Below are positions 1 to 7,320 of a DNA stretch of 10,664 nt, in pieces (the stretch's first letter is position 1; every line of letters starts with the position of its first letter). The notes under the pieces are model-generated. The model did not search any database. It worked only from the letters and a program-made list of their open reading frames with translations, and had not been told where the DNA came from. The stretch is taken from NCBI GenBank assembly GCA_038321235.1, contig JBBQEU010000106.1, positions 1 to 10,664 of the forward strand, in the 5' to 3' direction. The translations under genes and the position numbers were made by a program. This stretch comes from Sva-07 sp038321235 (GTDB lineage Bacteria; Actinomycetota; Acidimicrobiia; Acidimicrobiales; Ilumatobacteraceae).

Positions 1-2
1 AC

Positions 3-143
3 CAGCACCAGAGCAATGCCGTCTTCGATGCGCAGTTTTTGAAAGGCCGGTCGCGCTTCGGCACCACGGCGTTTGTCGACCGGCAGGAGGGCATCCGCCC
101 GGTGCTGCGCCTGATCAAGCACGATCGCCGCCGGATCGCCGCA
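3..143 (+). pseudogene. Fragment resembling a lipid A (lauroyl/HtrB-type) acyltransferase
   Basis: An open frame without a start enters from the window edge. It reads HQSNAVFDAQF, then GRSRFGTTAFV, then RQEGIRPVLRLIKH. The pattern GR.RFG ... R..GIRP(V/L)LR resembles the middle of LpxL/HtrB-type lysophospholipid acyltransferases, especially as I recall them from beta-proteobacteria, just before the conserved LPD motif. These enzymes acylate lipid A at the inner membrane of Gram-negative cells. Here the LPD motif never appears: the frame runs into AAQ and unrelated sequence, while a different frame begins an enoyl-CoA hydratase tail. An actinobacterium has no lipid A, and the actinobacterial relative PatA reads differently here, so this may be foreign DNA or an assembly chimera. 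The family call rests on memory of the motif, not a search. The 3' boundary is approximate. Confidence 0.45.
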
Positions 144-312
144 CAGTCTCGGGCTCATCAAGTCGCTCGTCCACGAGGGTCTCACCGCATCGGTCGGCGA
201 CCATATGGAACGCCACACGGCTGCACTTGCGGCGTGCTTCAAGAGCGACGACCACCGAGAGGGCGTGGCCTCGTTTCTCGAGCGCCGACCGGCCGAGTTC
301 ACCGGTCGATGA
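142..312 (+). CDS. Enoyl-CoA hydratase/isomerase family protein, C-terminal fragment
   Basis: This frame carries only the end of a crotonase-family protein. It reads LGLIKSLVHEGL, then HMERHTAALAACF, then DDHREGVASFLERRPAEF and a TGA stop at 310-312. The typical crotonase tail is a helix with (T)K.L, then an E...A.....D..EG..AFLEKR.P.F segment, and it matches well. The family catalyses hydration or isomerisation of enoyl-CoA thioesters, usually in fatty-acid or amino-acid breakdown. All catalytic parts (oxyanion-hole glycines, active-site glutamates) would lie upstream and are missing. The 5' side is replaced in another frame by acyltransferase-like sequence, so this is either the true end of a gene cut by a rearrangement or an assembly join. 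The 5' limit given is where family similarity fades. Confidence 0.7.
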   Translation, partial: HSLGLIKSLVHEGLTASVGDHMERHTAALAACFKSDDHREGVASFLERRPAEFTGR

Positions 313-333
313 GTTCGCACTCGAGCGGTGGGG

Positions 334-339
334 TACGTT
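334..339 (+). promoter_or_regulatory. Putative -10 box (TACGTT) for a leaderless transcript
   Basis: TACGTT fits the actinobacterial TANNNT -10 pattern and ends 6 nt before the ATG at 346. That would place transcription initiation at or next to the start codon. There is no Shine-Dalgarno sequence. No clear -35 is visible. Confidence 0.4.
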
Positions 340-345
340 GACGAC

Positions 346-621
346 ATGAGCGGCACGATCGACTCGGTGGAGATCACCGATGAGGAGCTCGAAGCCGAGG
401 CGCTGGCGGCGGACCCGAATGTGGCGCTCGACGACGATGCCGAACCGTTCGGTGGTCCACCGGATCGGGGACTCCTGCCCGAGTGGTACATGCCCGTCAA
501 CGGGCCGCTTCGCCGGAGTCGGCCGCGTACGGTCGCGGTGGTCGGGATCATCGCATCGCTGCTCGTCGTCAACGGTGCCGGCCTGTGCGTCACCTACGGG
601 GTCCTCGAAATCGCCTGGTGA
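346..621 (+). CDS. Small acidic protein with one C-terminal membrane helix
   Basis: I do not recognise a named family. The 91-residue product has a strongly acidic N-terminal third (DEELEAEALAADPNVALDDDAE), a Pro/Trp-rich stretch (LLPEWYMPVNGP, about residues 43-54), a basic patch RRSRPR (about 57-62), and a single hydrophobic segment (about 64-87) ending in LEIAW. The layout predicts a tail-anchored or C-in membrane protein whose acidic head stays in the cytoplasm, since positive charges precede the helix. The start is the ATG at 346 rather than GTG 328, because a TANNNT box lies just upstream of the ATG and the acidic domain begins there. It is a single-gene unit between the hydratase fragment and the helicase. 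Function is unknown. Confidence 0.65.
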   Translation: MSGTIDSVEITDEELEAEALAADPNVALDDDAEPFGGPPDRGLLPEWYMPVNGPLRRSRPRTVAVVGIIASLLVVNGAGLCVTYGVLEIAW

Positions 622-721
622 CCGAGTGGTGAAAAGCGTGGCGATGACTGCGCAGCCGTGTCGGGTGCCAGTCTGCCGCGGGAGGCGATCGAACGTGTGT
701 GCGTACCAGCGTCGCGGTCGG

Positions 722-727
722 TAAGGT
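722..727 (+). promoter_or_regulatory. Putative -10 box (TAAGGT) of the helicase gene
   Basis: TAAGGT ends 7 nt before the ATG at 735, matching the leaderless arrangement seen at other starts in the window. It supports ATG 735 over the GTG at 699, which lies upstream of this box. Confidence 0.4.
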
Positions 728-734
728 CGAGGCG

Positions 735-3596
735 ATGGCGATTGCATGTGCCTACTGCAAGGGAGAACACGACACCCCCGCGCAGGTTCGCCAGTGTTGG
801 AACGATGGCGGCCAACAGCAAGTTCCCATGGGCGACGAGCCGATCCCCGAACCACCGATCGCCATCCGCCCCGCACGATCGTCGACTCCGTCAACGCTAC
901 CGAGGCGTTCGGTCCCGTCGAAGCCACTCGTGCGCGGTGTTGCGATCGCCGGACCTGGGCCCGATGCGCTCGGGCGCCACCTCGTGATCGATCCGGGTGC
1001 ACCGATCTCCGAGCCGTGGGTCGGCGCCGACCGGCTCGTGATCGACGCGGCGGTCCTCACATCGCCCTCCCATGCGTTACGGGTGCTGCGCGGCGCCTCC
1101 CATGCCGGCGATCGGCTCGTGATCGAGTTGGCGACGCCGTTCGAGCGTGAACCGATGCTCGTCACCGAGGCCGAGCCGTACGAACTCGGACCGACGTTCG
1201 CGTTCGACCTCGAGGAGCTGCACCATCTCGTCTGGGCGAACAGTGTCGACGCGCGTGACCCTGACCGCCCATCCTGGCTCGGCCTCGACCGTGCCGTCGC
1301 CGCCGGGGTCACGCCGAGCCCGCCCGGCAGCCCGGGTGACATCGCCCTCGCCGACGGCACGGTGGCTTGGCTCGATGGTGGTCCGGTTCGTCACCGCGAC
1401 CCGATCGACGGTTTGCCGGTCGTCCACGCCGTCGGGATCGAACATGGTTCAGCTGTGGTGCCGACGGCCAACGAGTCGCGTGCCGATCTCGCCGACGATC
1501 AACTTGCCGCTGTCTCCCACGAGGGTGGGGGAGCGCGCATCATCGCTCCAGCGGGATCCGGAAAGACGCGCGTGCTCACCGAGCGCGCCCGGCACCTGAT
1601 CACTGCCTGGAACCTGCCACCGAGTGCGATCAGCCTCGTGGCGTTCAACAAGCGGGCGCAGGAGGAGATGCTCGAACGCACCACCGACCTGCCCGGCCTG
1701 CAGGTGCGCACGCTCAATGCCCTGGCGCTCGCGATCGTCAACGGCACGCCACCGTTCGCCCCACAGCCACAGTCGTGGCGCACGATCGACGAGCCCGACG
1801 TGCGCCGCATCATCGGTGACCTCGTCGACTTCCCACGCCGTCGCAACAGCGACCCGATCGGACCGTGGATCGAGGCGCTCACGGTGATCCGTCTCGGGCT
1901 TGTCGAGCCCGAGGAGGTCGAGGGCCGCTACGACGGCGATGTCGACGGGCTCGCCGTCGCGTGGCCCGGCTACCGCAAGACACTCGAGCGCCGAGGCGCA
2001 GTCGACTTCGACGATCAGATCTACCGGGCGCTGCTCGTGCTGCTGCGCGACCCGACCGCGCGGCGCACGGCCCAGCGCGCGTGTCGGATCATGCTGGTCG
2101 ACGAGTTCCAAGACCTCACGCCCGCCCACCTGCTCTTGATCCGTCTGCTCGCAGCGCCGGGCAGTGCGGTGTTCGGCGTCGGCGACGACGACCAGACCAT
2201 CTACGGCTACAACGGGGCCGACCCGGCCTGGTTGATCGACTTCGCCGAGCTGTTCCCCGGCTCCGGCGAGCATCCACTCGAAGTGAACTACCGATGCCCG
2301 GCCGGGGTGGTCGACGTCGTCGACCGGCTGCTGCGCCACAACCAACGGCGGGTGTCGAAGACCATTCGGTCGGCGTCGACCGACACCAGTGGATGGTCGG
2401 TCGACGCGAGCGTCGATGCAGTAGGCGCTTCTCGAAGCGCAGTCGAGCAGGCGTTGTCGACCGGTGCTGCACCGTCCGACATCGCCGTGCTCACGCGGGT
2501 GAACGCCCTGCTCGCCCCGGTGCAAGTGGCGTTGGTGGTTGCTGGCATCCCGATCGCCGGTGGGGTCGGGCTCGAATTCGCCGACCGCACTGCCGTGCGT
2601 ACGGTGCTTGCCTGGCTGCGGCTCGCCAACGCCGGCCGGGGTGGCTCCTTGGCTCCCGACGACATCCGCGAGGCGTTGCGGCGGCCGTCGCGCTCGTTCC
2701 ACCCTCGGATCACCGACTGGGTGAGTGAGCAGTCATCGGTCGTCGACCTCAACAAGCTCGCCGGACGCCTCACCAACGAGCGCGACGCCGAACGGGTGAT
2801 CGACTTCGCGGCCGACGTGCAGACATTGCAGAAGCTCGTCGCCTCGGGCGCCACCACGTCAGACCTGCTGTTGACGCTGATCGACGAGATCGGTCTGGCC
2901 GGCTCGGTCGCCTCGCTCGACGCCAATCGGCGCGGCATGAACCGGTCGGCCCAGGGTGACGACCTCACCGCAGTCATCCATCTCGCTGCGCTGCACGACG
3001 ATCCCACCACGTTCGAACGGTGGATGCGCACCCAGCTCGCGACGAAGCGGGCGCCGGGCGGCGTGTTGCTGTCCACCGTGCATCGGGTCAAGGGGCAGGA
3101 ATGGCCGCACGTGGTCGTCCACCTGGCCGACGCCGAGCAGTATCCGCACCGTCTGGCCGACGACGTCGAGGAGGAACGGCGCCTCTTCCACGTGGCGATC
3201 ACCAGGGCGAGTGCCCATGCCACGATCGTCACCGGTGCCCGCCCGAGTCCGTTCGTAGCCGAACTGACCACAGAACCATCCAACGCGCGTGTCGTGTCGT
3301 CGCATCGTCCCGAACCGGTGGCCAGTCGTGCCCGCAGTTCGTCTGCGACCACAGGCGAGCCAGGTGCCGATCTCGACGATGCCGGACAGCAGCGGTTCGC
3401 AGCGCTGCGTGATCTGCGCAACGAACTCCGTGACGGCAAGCCCGCCTACGTCGTGTTCGACAACAAGACTTTGGTTGCGATCGCCCGCCAGGCACCCACC
3501 ACACTGAGCGACCTCGGCCGCATCTCAGGCGTCGGCCCGGCCAAGCTCGAACGCTACGGCGACGCCGTCATCGCGCTCATGGAACGCCTCCACTGA
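735..3596 (+). CDS. UvrD/PcrA-like SF1A DNA helicase with HRDC domain and N-terminal extension (UvrD2-like)
   Basis: Predicted ATP-dependent 3'-5' DNA translocase/helicase of 953 residues. Helicase motifs in order: Walker A APAGSGKT (271-278), motif Ia LVAFNKRAQEEM, motif II LVDEFQD (454-460), motif III GDDDQTIYGYNG (from 483), NYRCP (518-522), motif V region TVHRVKGQEW (about 781-790) and motif VI RRLFHVAITRA (about 815-825). Residues about 883-953 form an HRDC domain ending in SDLGRISGVGPAKLERYG, as in mycobacterial UvrD2. UvrD2 is about 700 residues and carries a tetracysteine linker before HRDC; here the linker is Ser/Arg-rich without cysteines. Instead there is an extra ~250-residue N-terminal region starting with CAYCKGEH...C (C5, C8, H12, C21), a possible zinc site. 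DNA repair or recombination is the likely role. The ATG start is set by the -10 box and by the cysteine motif beginning at once. Confidence 0.88.
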   Translation: MAIACAYCKGEHDTPAQVRQCWNDGGQQQVPMGDEPIPEPPIAIRPARSSTPSTLPRRSVPSKPLVRGVAIAGPGPDALGRHLVIDPGAPISEPWVGADRLVIDAAVLTSPSHALRVLRGASHAGDRLVIELATPFEREPMLVTEAEPYELGPTFAFDLEELHHLVWANSVDARDPDRPSWLGLDRAVAAGVTPSPPGSPGDIALADGTVAWLDGGPVRHRDPIDGLPVVHAVGIEHGSAVVPTANESRADLADDQLAAVSHEGGGARIIAPAGSGKTRVLTERARHLITAWNLPPSAISLVAFNKRAQEEMLERTTDLPGLQVRTLNALALAIVNGTPPFAPQPQSWRTIDEPDVRRIIGDLVDFPRRRNSDPIGPWIEALTVIRLGLVEPEEVEGRYDGDVDGLAVAWPGYRKTLERRGAVDFDDQIYRALLVLLRDPTARRTAQRACRIMLVDEFQDLTPAHLLLIRLLAAPGSAVFGVGDDDQTIYGYNGADPAWLIDFAELFPGSGEHPLEVNYRCPAGVVDVVDRLLRHNQRRVSKTIRSASTDTSGWSVDASVDAVGASRSAVEQALSTGAAPSDIAVLTRVNALLAPVQVALVVAGIPIAGGVGLEFADRTAVRTVLAWLRLANAGRGGSLAPDDIREALRRPSRSFHPRITDWVSEQSSVVDLNKLAGRLTNERDAERVIDFAADVQTLQKLVASGATTSDLLLTLIDEIGLAGSVASLDANRRGMNRSAQGDDLTAVIHLAALHDDPTTFERWMRTQLATKRAPGGVLLSTVHRVKGQEWPHVVVHLADAEQYPHRLADDVEEERRLFHVAITRASAHATIVTGARPSPFVAELTTEPSNARVVSSHRPEPVASRARSSSATTGEPGADLDDAGQQRFAALRDLRNELRDGKPAYVVFDNKTLVAIARQAPTTLSDLGRISGVGPAKLERYGDAVIALMERLH

Positions 3597-3634
3597 ACCG
3601 AGGTTGCCGCGAGAGAGCCCGGTCGCGATGGCGG

Positions 3635-3640
3635 TACGGT
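3635..3640 (+). promoter_or_regulatory. Putative -10 box (TACGGT) upstream of trhA
   Basis: TACGGT ends 6 nt before the GTG at 3647, which again fits a leaderless start. No Shine-Dalgarno sequence is present. It could drive the trhA/DUF429-like/ABC group. Confidence 0.4.
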
Positions 3641-3646
3641 GAACTC

Positions 3647-4303
3647 GTGAGTGCTGTGCCGACCCCGTATCTCGAGATGTCGAGACCGGCGTGGCGCGGC
3701 AGGATGCACTCGTGGGCGTTCTTTGCGTCGATTCCCGCCGGAATCGCACTGATCGTGATCGCGAGCGGCGCTGCCGCCGTCGTCGGCGCCGCGATCTACT
3801 CCGCCACCTTGCTGCTGCTGTTCGGCACCTCGGCGGCGTACCACCGACTCGCGCAATCGGCCCGGGCTCGGTCGATCATGCAACGGCTCGACCACTCGAT
3901 GATCTATCTTCTCATCGCCGGCACCTACGTTCCGGTGTGCCTGGTGGCGTTGCCGCCGGCGTGGGGTATCCCGATGCTGGTCATCGTCGGCACCCTCGCC
4001 GCGCTCGGCATGGTGCTGAAACTGGCGTTCTTCCACGGCGCCCGCTATGTGTCGTACTCGTTGTACATCGTGATGGGATGGGTGGCAATCGTGGCCACAC
4101 CGGTGCTCGTCGACAGCCTCACGGGTGTGCAGCTGGGGCTGATCGTGGCGGGTGGTGTCGCGTACACGATCGGGTTCCCCGTGCTGATGGTCCGACGTCC
4201 GAACCCATGGCCGAGCACCTTCGGCTACCACGAAGTGTGGCATCTACTGACCGTGATCGCCGCAGCACTGCACTTCGCCGCGGTCGCCGATGTCCTCGCC
4301 TAG
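3647..4303 (+). CDS. trhA: TrhA/hemolysin III family (PAQR) membrane protein
   Basis: A 218-residue polytopic membrane protein, the usual size for bacterial hemolysin III/PAQR proteins, with about seven hydrophobic segments. Diagnostic motifs are SAAYHR (H66), RLDHSMIYLLIAGTY (D82, H83) and the C-terminal FGYHEVWHLLTVIAAALHF (H195, H199, H209). In PAQR proteins the serine/histidine/aspartate cluster made by these helices binds zinc and resembles a ceramidase-like hydrolase site. In bacteria the family is linked to membrane energy and fluidity homeostasis; the hemolysin name is historical. GTG 3647 is preferred because a TANNNT box sits just upstream and the ORF has no better start. The next gene begins 17 nt after the stop, so the two may share a transcript. 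Confidence 0.88.
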   Translation: MSAVPTPYLEMSRPAWRGRMHSWAFFASIPAGIALIVIASGAAAVVGAAIYSATLLLLFGTSAAYHRLAQSARARSIMQRLDHSMIYLLIAGTYVPVCLVALPPAWGIPMLVIVGTLAALGMVLKLAFFHGARYVSYSLYIVMGWVAIVATPVLVDSLTGVQLGLIVAGGVAYTIGFPVLMVRRPNPWPSTFGYHEVWHLLTVIAAALHFAAVADVLA

Positions 4304-4320
4304 GTCGCAGCGGGTTGGTT

Positions 4321-5184
4321 GTGTTCGACCGGTTCGTGGTCGTCGATTGGAGTGCCAACTCGACGCCCAAACTCGGCCGCGACTCGATCTGGATCGCGGT
4401 GCGAGATCAGCCCGGTGAGGTCTCGATCACGAACCTCTCGACGCGTGCTGCCGCTGAGGAGTTCCTCGTCGGGCTGTTCGACAGTGATCGGGCATCGACG
4501 ACGCTGGTCGGCGTCGATTTCTCGCTCGGCTACCCGAGCGGTACCGCGACAGCGCTCGGTTTGGCCGGCACACCGTGGTCGGCGATGTGGACGTTGCTCG
4601 CCGACCGCATCGCCGACGACGACCGCAACGGCAACAATCGATTCGTCGTAGCAGGCGACCTCAACCAGCGTCTCACGGGTGGTGCCGCACCATTCTGGGG
4701 GTGTCCACCGCGAGCAGCATCCGATCACTTGACGACCACCAAGCCGTCCATCACGGGATCGCTCTCCTCGTTCCGAGCCGTCGAGAACGAGCTGAGAGCG
4801 CAAGGACATCGCCCGTTCTCGTCGTGGCAACTCCTCGGTGCCGGAGCCGTCGGCAGCCAGAGCCTGCTCGGGATCCCGAGGCTGCATGGTCTCTGTCAGC
4901 GATTTCGGGATCGCATCGAGGTGTGGCCCTTCACGACCGGGTTCCGATCACCGCAGCTCGACGCCGGTTCCATCGTCGTCGCCGAGGTGTGGCCATCGAT
5001 GCTGGACATCGGCGAGGCAGGCGACCGTGTTCGCGACGCTGCGCAGGTCAGCGCGACGGCACGATGGATGGCCGACACCGACGCTACCGACGGGTTCGAG
5101 GCGCTGTTCTCGCTGGAGATGTCGCCCGAGGTTGCCGCTGCTGCGGTCGCCGAGGAGGGCTGGGTGCTCGGGGCGGTCCCCTGA
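4321..5184 (+). CDS. DUF429-like protein, predicted RNase H fold
   Basis: A 287-residue soluble protein, best explained as a relative of the DUF429 predicted-nuclease family, though I cannot name its exact family. It opens with FVVVDWSANS (D9) and a strand-like SIWIAV, and then has TLVGVDFSLGYPSG (D66), VVAEVWPSML (E222) and DATDGFEALFSL (D257). DUF429 proteins show the same order: a first Asp strand, (I)D.P.G.P, an E(V)YP motif and a late DA.DA.. helix. These acidic residues form an RNase H-type metal site. All four are present, so catalysis is possible; the substrate is unknown. The start is GTG 4321, 17 nt after trhA, without a strong ribosome site; the first conserved strand begins at residue 5. 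Its TGA overlaps the ATG of the ABC gene (TGATG), implying translational coupling. Confidence 0.65.
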   Translation: MFDRFVVVDWSANSTPKLGRDSIWIAVRDQPGEVSITNLSTRAAAEEFLVGLFDSDRASTTLVGVDFSLGYPSGTATALGLAGTPWSAMWTLLADRIADDDRNGNNRFVVAGDLNQRLTGGAAPFWGCPPRAASDHLTTTKPSITGSLSSFRAVENELRAQGHRPFSSWQLLGAGAVGSQSLLGIPRLHGLCQRFRDRIEVWPFTTGFRSPQLDAGSIVVAEVWPSMLDIGEAGDRVRDAAQVSATARWMADTDATDGFEALFSLEMSPEVAAAAVAEEGWVLGAVP

Positions 5185-6257
5185 TGGCGACCGTCGAGCT
5201 CGATCACGTCACCGTTCGCACCGGAAGCACGAAGCGGCTGAACGATGTCACGTTGTCGATCGCCGACGGCGCGTTCGTCGGCATCGTCGGAGCGTCCGGG
5301 AGCGGTAAGACGTCGTTGCTGCGAGCGATCGCAGGGCTCGACCCGGTCGAGCAGGGCATCGTCCGCCTCGACGGACGCGACGTCACCACCGCCACACCCG
5401 GCGACAGGGATGTGGGCATGGTGTTCCAGTCTCCGGCACTCTTCGGTCATCTGTCGGCGCGGCGCAACGTGTCGTTCCCGCTCGACATCCGGCGCCTCGA
5501 TTCGCTGGAGATCCGACAGCGCGTCGACGCCGAGATGCGGGCGATGCACATCGAGGCGTTGATGGACCGGGAACCCTCGACGCTGTCGGCGGGGGAACAG
5601 CAGATGGTGCAGATCGCACGAGCGCTGGTGCGAGTGCCAACCGTGTTGTTGCTCGACGAGCCGTTCGCATCGCTCGACGATCAGCTTCGATCACGGATGC
5701 GGGCGGACATCAAGATGCTGCAGTCCGGGTACGGGGTCACCACATTGATGGCGACGAACGACAGCTCCGACATCGAGTCGCTCACTGCGATGATCGCCGT
5801 GCTCGACGGTGGCCAACTCGTCCAAATCGGCGAGACCCCAGCCGTGCGTCGATCGCCGGTGAACCTGCTCGCAGCCATCGCCACCGGTCCACTGTCCCTG
5901 ATCGACATGACAGTGGTCGCTGAGCAGCGTGGATCCTGGCTGGTGCGTGAAGACCCCGCTGGGGGGGAGTTCGTTCGGATCCGCTCGTGGGCCCCTGGCC
6001 TTGCCCGCTACTCCGGCACGACGGTGACGGTGGGCGTGCGTCCTGAGGACATCGACATAACCGAGACGGGAACGATCCCGGCGATCATCGATCGGACAGC
6101 TCAGTTCGGTCCGGCGGGCATGTCGTGCGTTGTGGCCGGTGTCCGCATCGACATGGCCGCTGCGATGGATCGGCGCATGGCGGTCGGGAATCCCGTTCGA
6201 CTGAACCTGCGACACCATGTCGTCTTCGATCGTGGCGACGAACGCCGGATCGAGTGA
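5184..6257 (+). CDS. ABC transporter ATP-binding protein with TOBE-like C-terminus, degenerate H-loop
   Basis: A 357-residue ATPase with the layout of sugar/anion/polyamine importer ATPases (MalK/UgpC, CysA, PotA types). It has Walker A GASGSGKTS (36-44), Q-loop MVFQSPALF (Q82), signature LSAGEQQ (134-140), Walker B VLLLDEPFASLD (154-165), then a C-terminal regulatory region from about 240 with the TOBE motif VGVRPEDIDI. Two departures stand out. The H-loop histidine is replaced (TND, N192, instead of THD), and the signature reads LSAGE rather than LSGGQ. The H-loop histidine is normally needed for ATP hydrolysis, so the protein may be slow or regulatory. No permease or binding protein is adjacent. 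The start overlaps the previous stop (TGATG), and the gene faces korB across 34 nt. Substrate cannot be told from sequence. Confidence 0.85.
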   Translation: MATVELDHVTVRTGSTKRLNDVTLSIADGAFVGIVGASGSGKTSLLRAIAGLDPVEQGIVRLDGRDVTTATPGDRDVGMVFQSPALFGHLSARRNVSFPLDIRRLDSLEIRQRVDAEMRAMHIEALMDREPSTLSAGEQQMVQIARALVRVPTVLLLDEPFASLDDQLRSRMRADIKMLQSGYGVTTLMATNDSSDIESLTAMIAVLDGGQLVQIGETPAVRRSPVNLLAAIATGPLSLIDMTVVAEQRGSWLVREDPAGGEFVRIRSWAPGLARYSGTTVTVGVRPEDIDITETGTIPAIIDRTAQFGPAGMSCVVAGVRIDMAAAMDRRMAVGNPVRLNLRHHVVFDRGDERRIE

Positions 6258-6274
6258 CGTGACCTGAGACCAGC

Positions 6275-6291
6275 GACGCTCCCCCGGGGCG

Positions 6292-6293
<2 letters not shown>
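6275..6293. terminator. GC-rich hairpin between convergent genes
   Basis: GACGCTCC pairs with GGGGCGTC around a CCC loop (8-bp stem with one T-G wobble). It sits between the ABC stop and the korB stop and reaches into the korB stop codon. There is no T-tract on either side, so intrinsic termination is uncertain, but the convergent position fits a bidirectional terminator. Confidence 0.35.

Positions 6294-7316
<1,023 letters not shown>

Positions 7317-7320
<4 letters not shown>

Noticed and set aside
699..734. GTG 699 as helicase start
   Set aside because: A TAAGGT -10-like box lies downstream of it and 7 nt before ATG 735, where the cysteine motif begins.
115..1002. A 295-codon minus-strand frame across the left end
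   Set aside because: It spans the hydratase tail, the small membrane protein and the helicase start antisense, with Arg-rich random-looking sequence and no promoter or ribosome site.
1449..2702. A 417-codon minus-strand frame inside the helicase gene
   Set aside because: It lies opposite intact helicase motifs II-IV and its composition is that of an antisense shadow.
2288..3439. A 383-codon minus-strand frame opposite the helicase C-terminal half
   Set aside because: It has a Ser/Arg-rich composition, no family motif, and the sense strand carries motifs V, VI and the HRDC domain.
3691..4320. N-terminal extension of the DUF429-like gene back to 3691
   Set aside because: This stretch is antiparallel in sense to nothing conserved, lies inside trhA in another frame, and is Arg-rich; the conserved strand starts right after GTG 4321.
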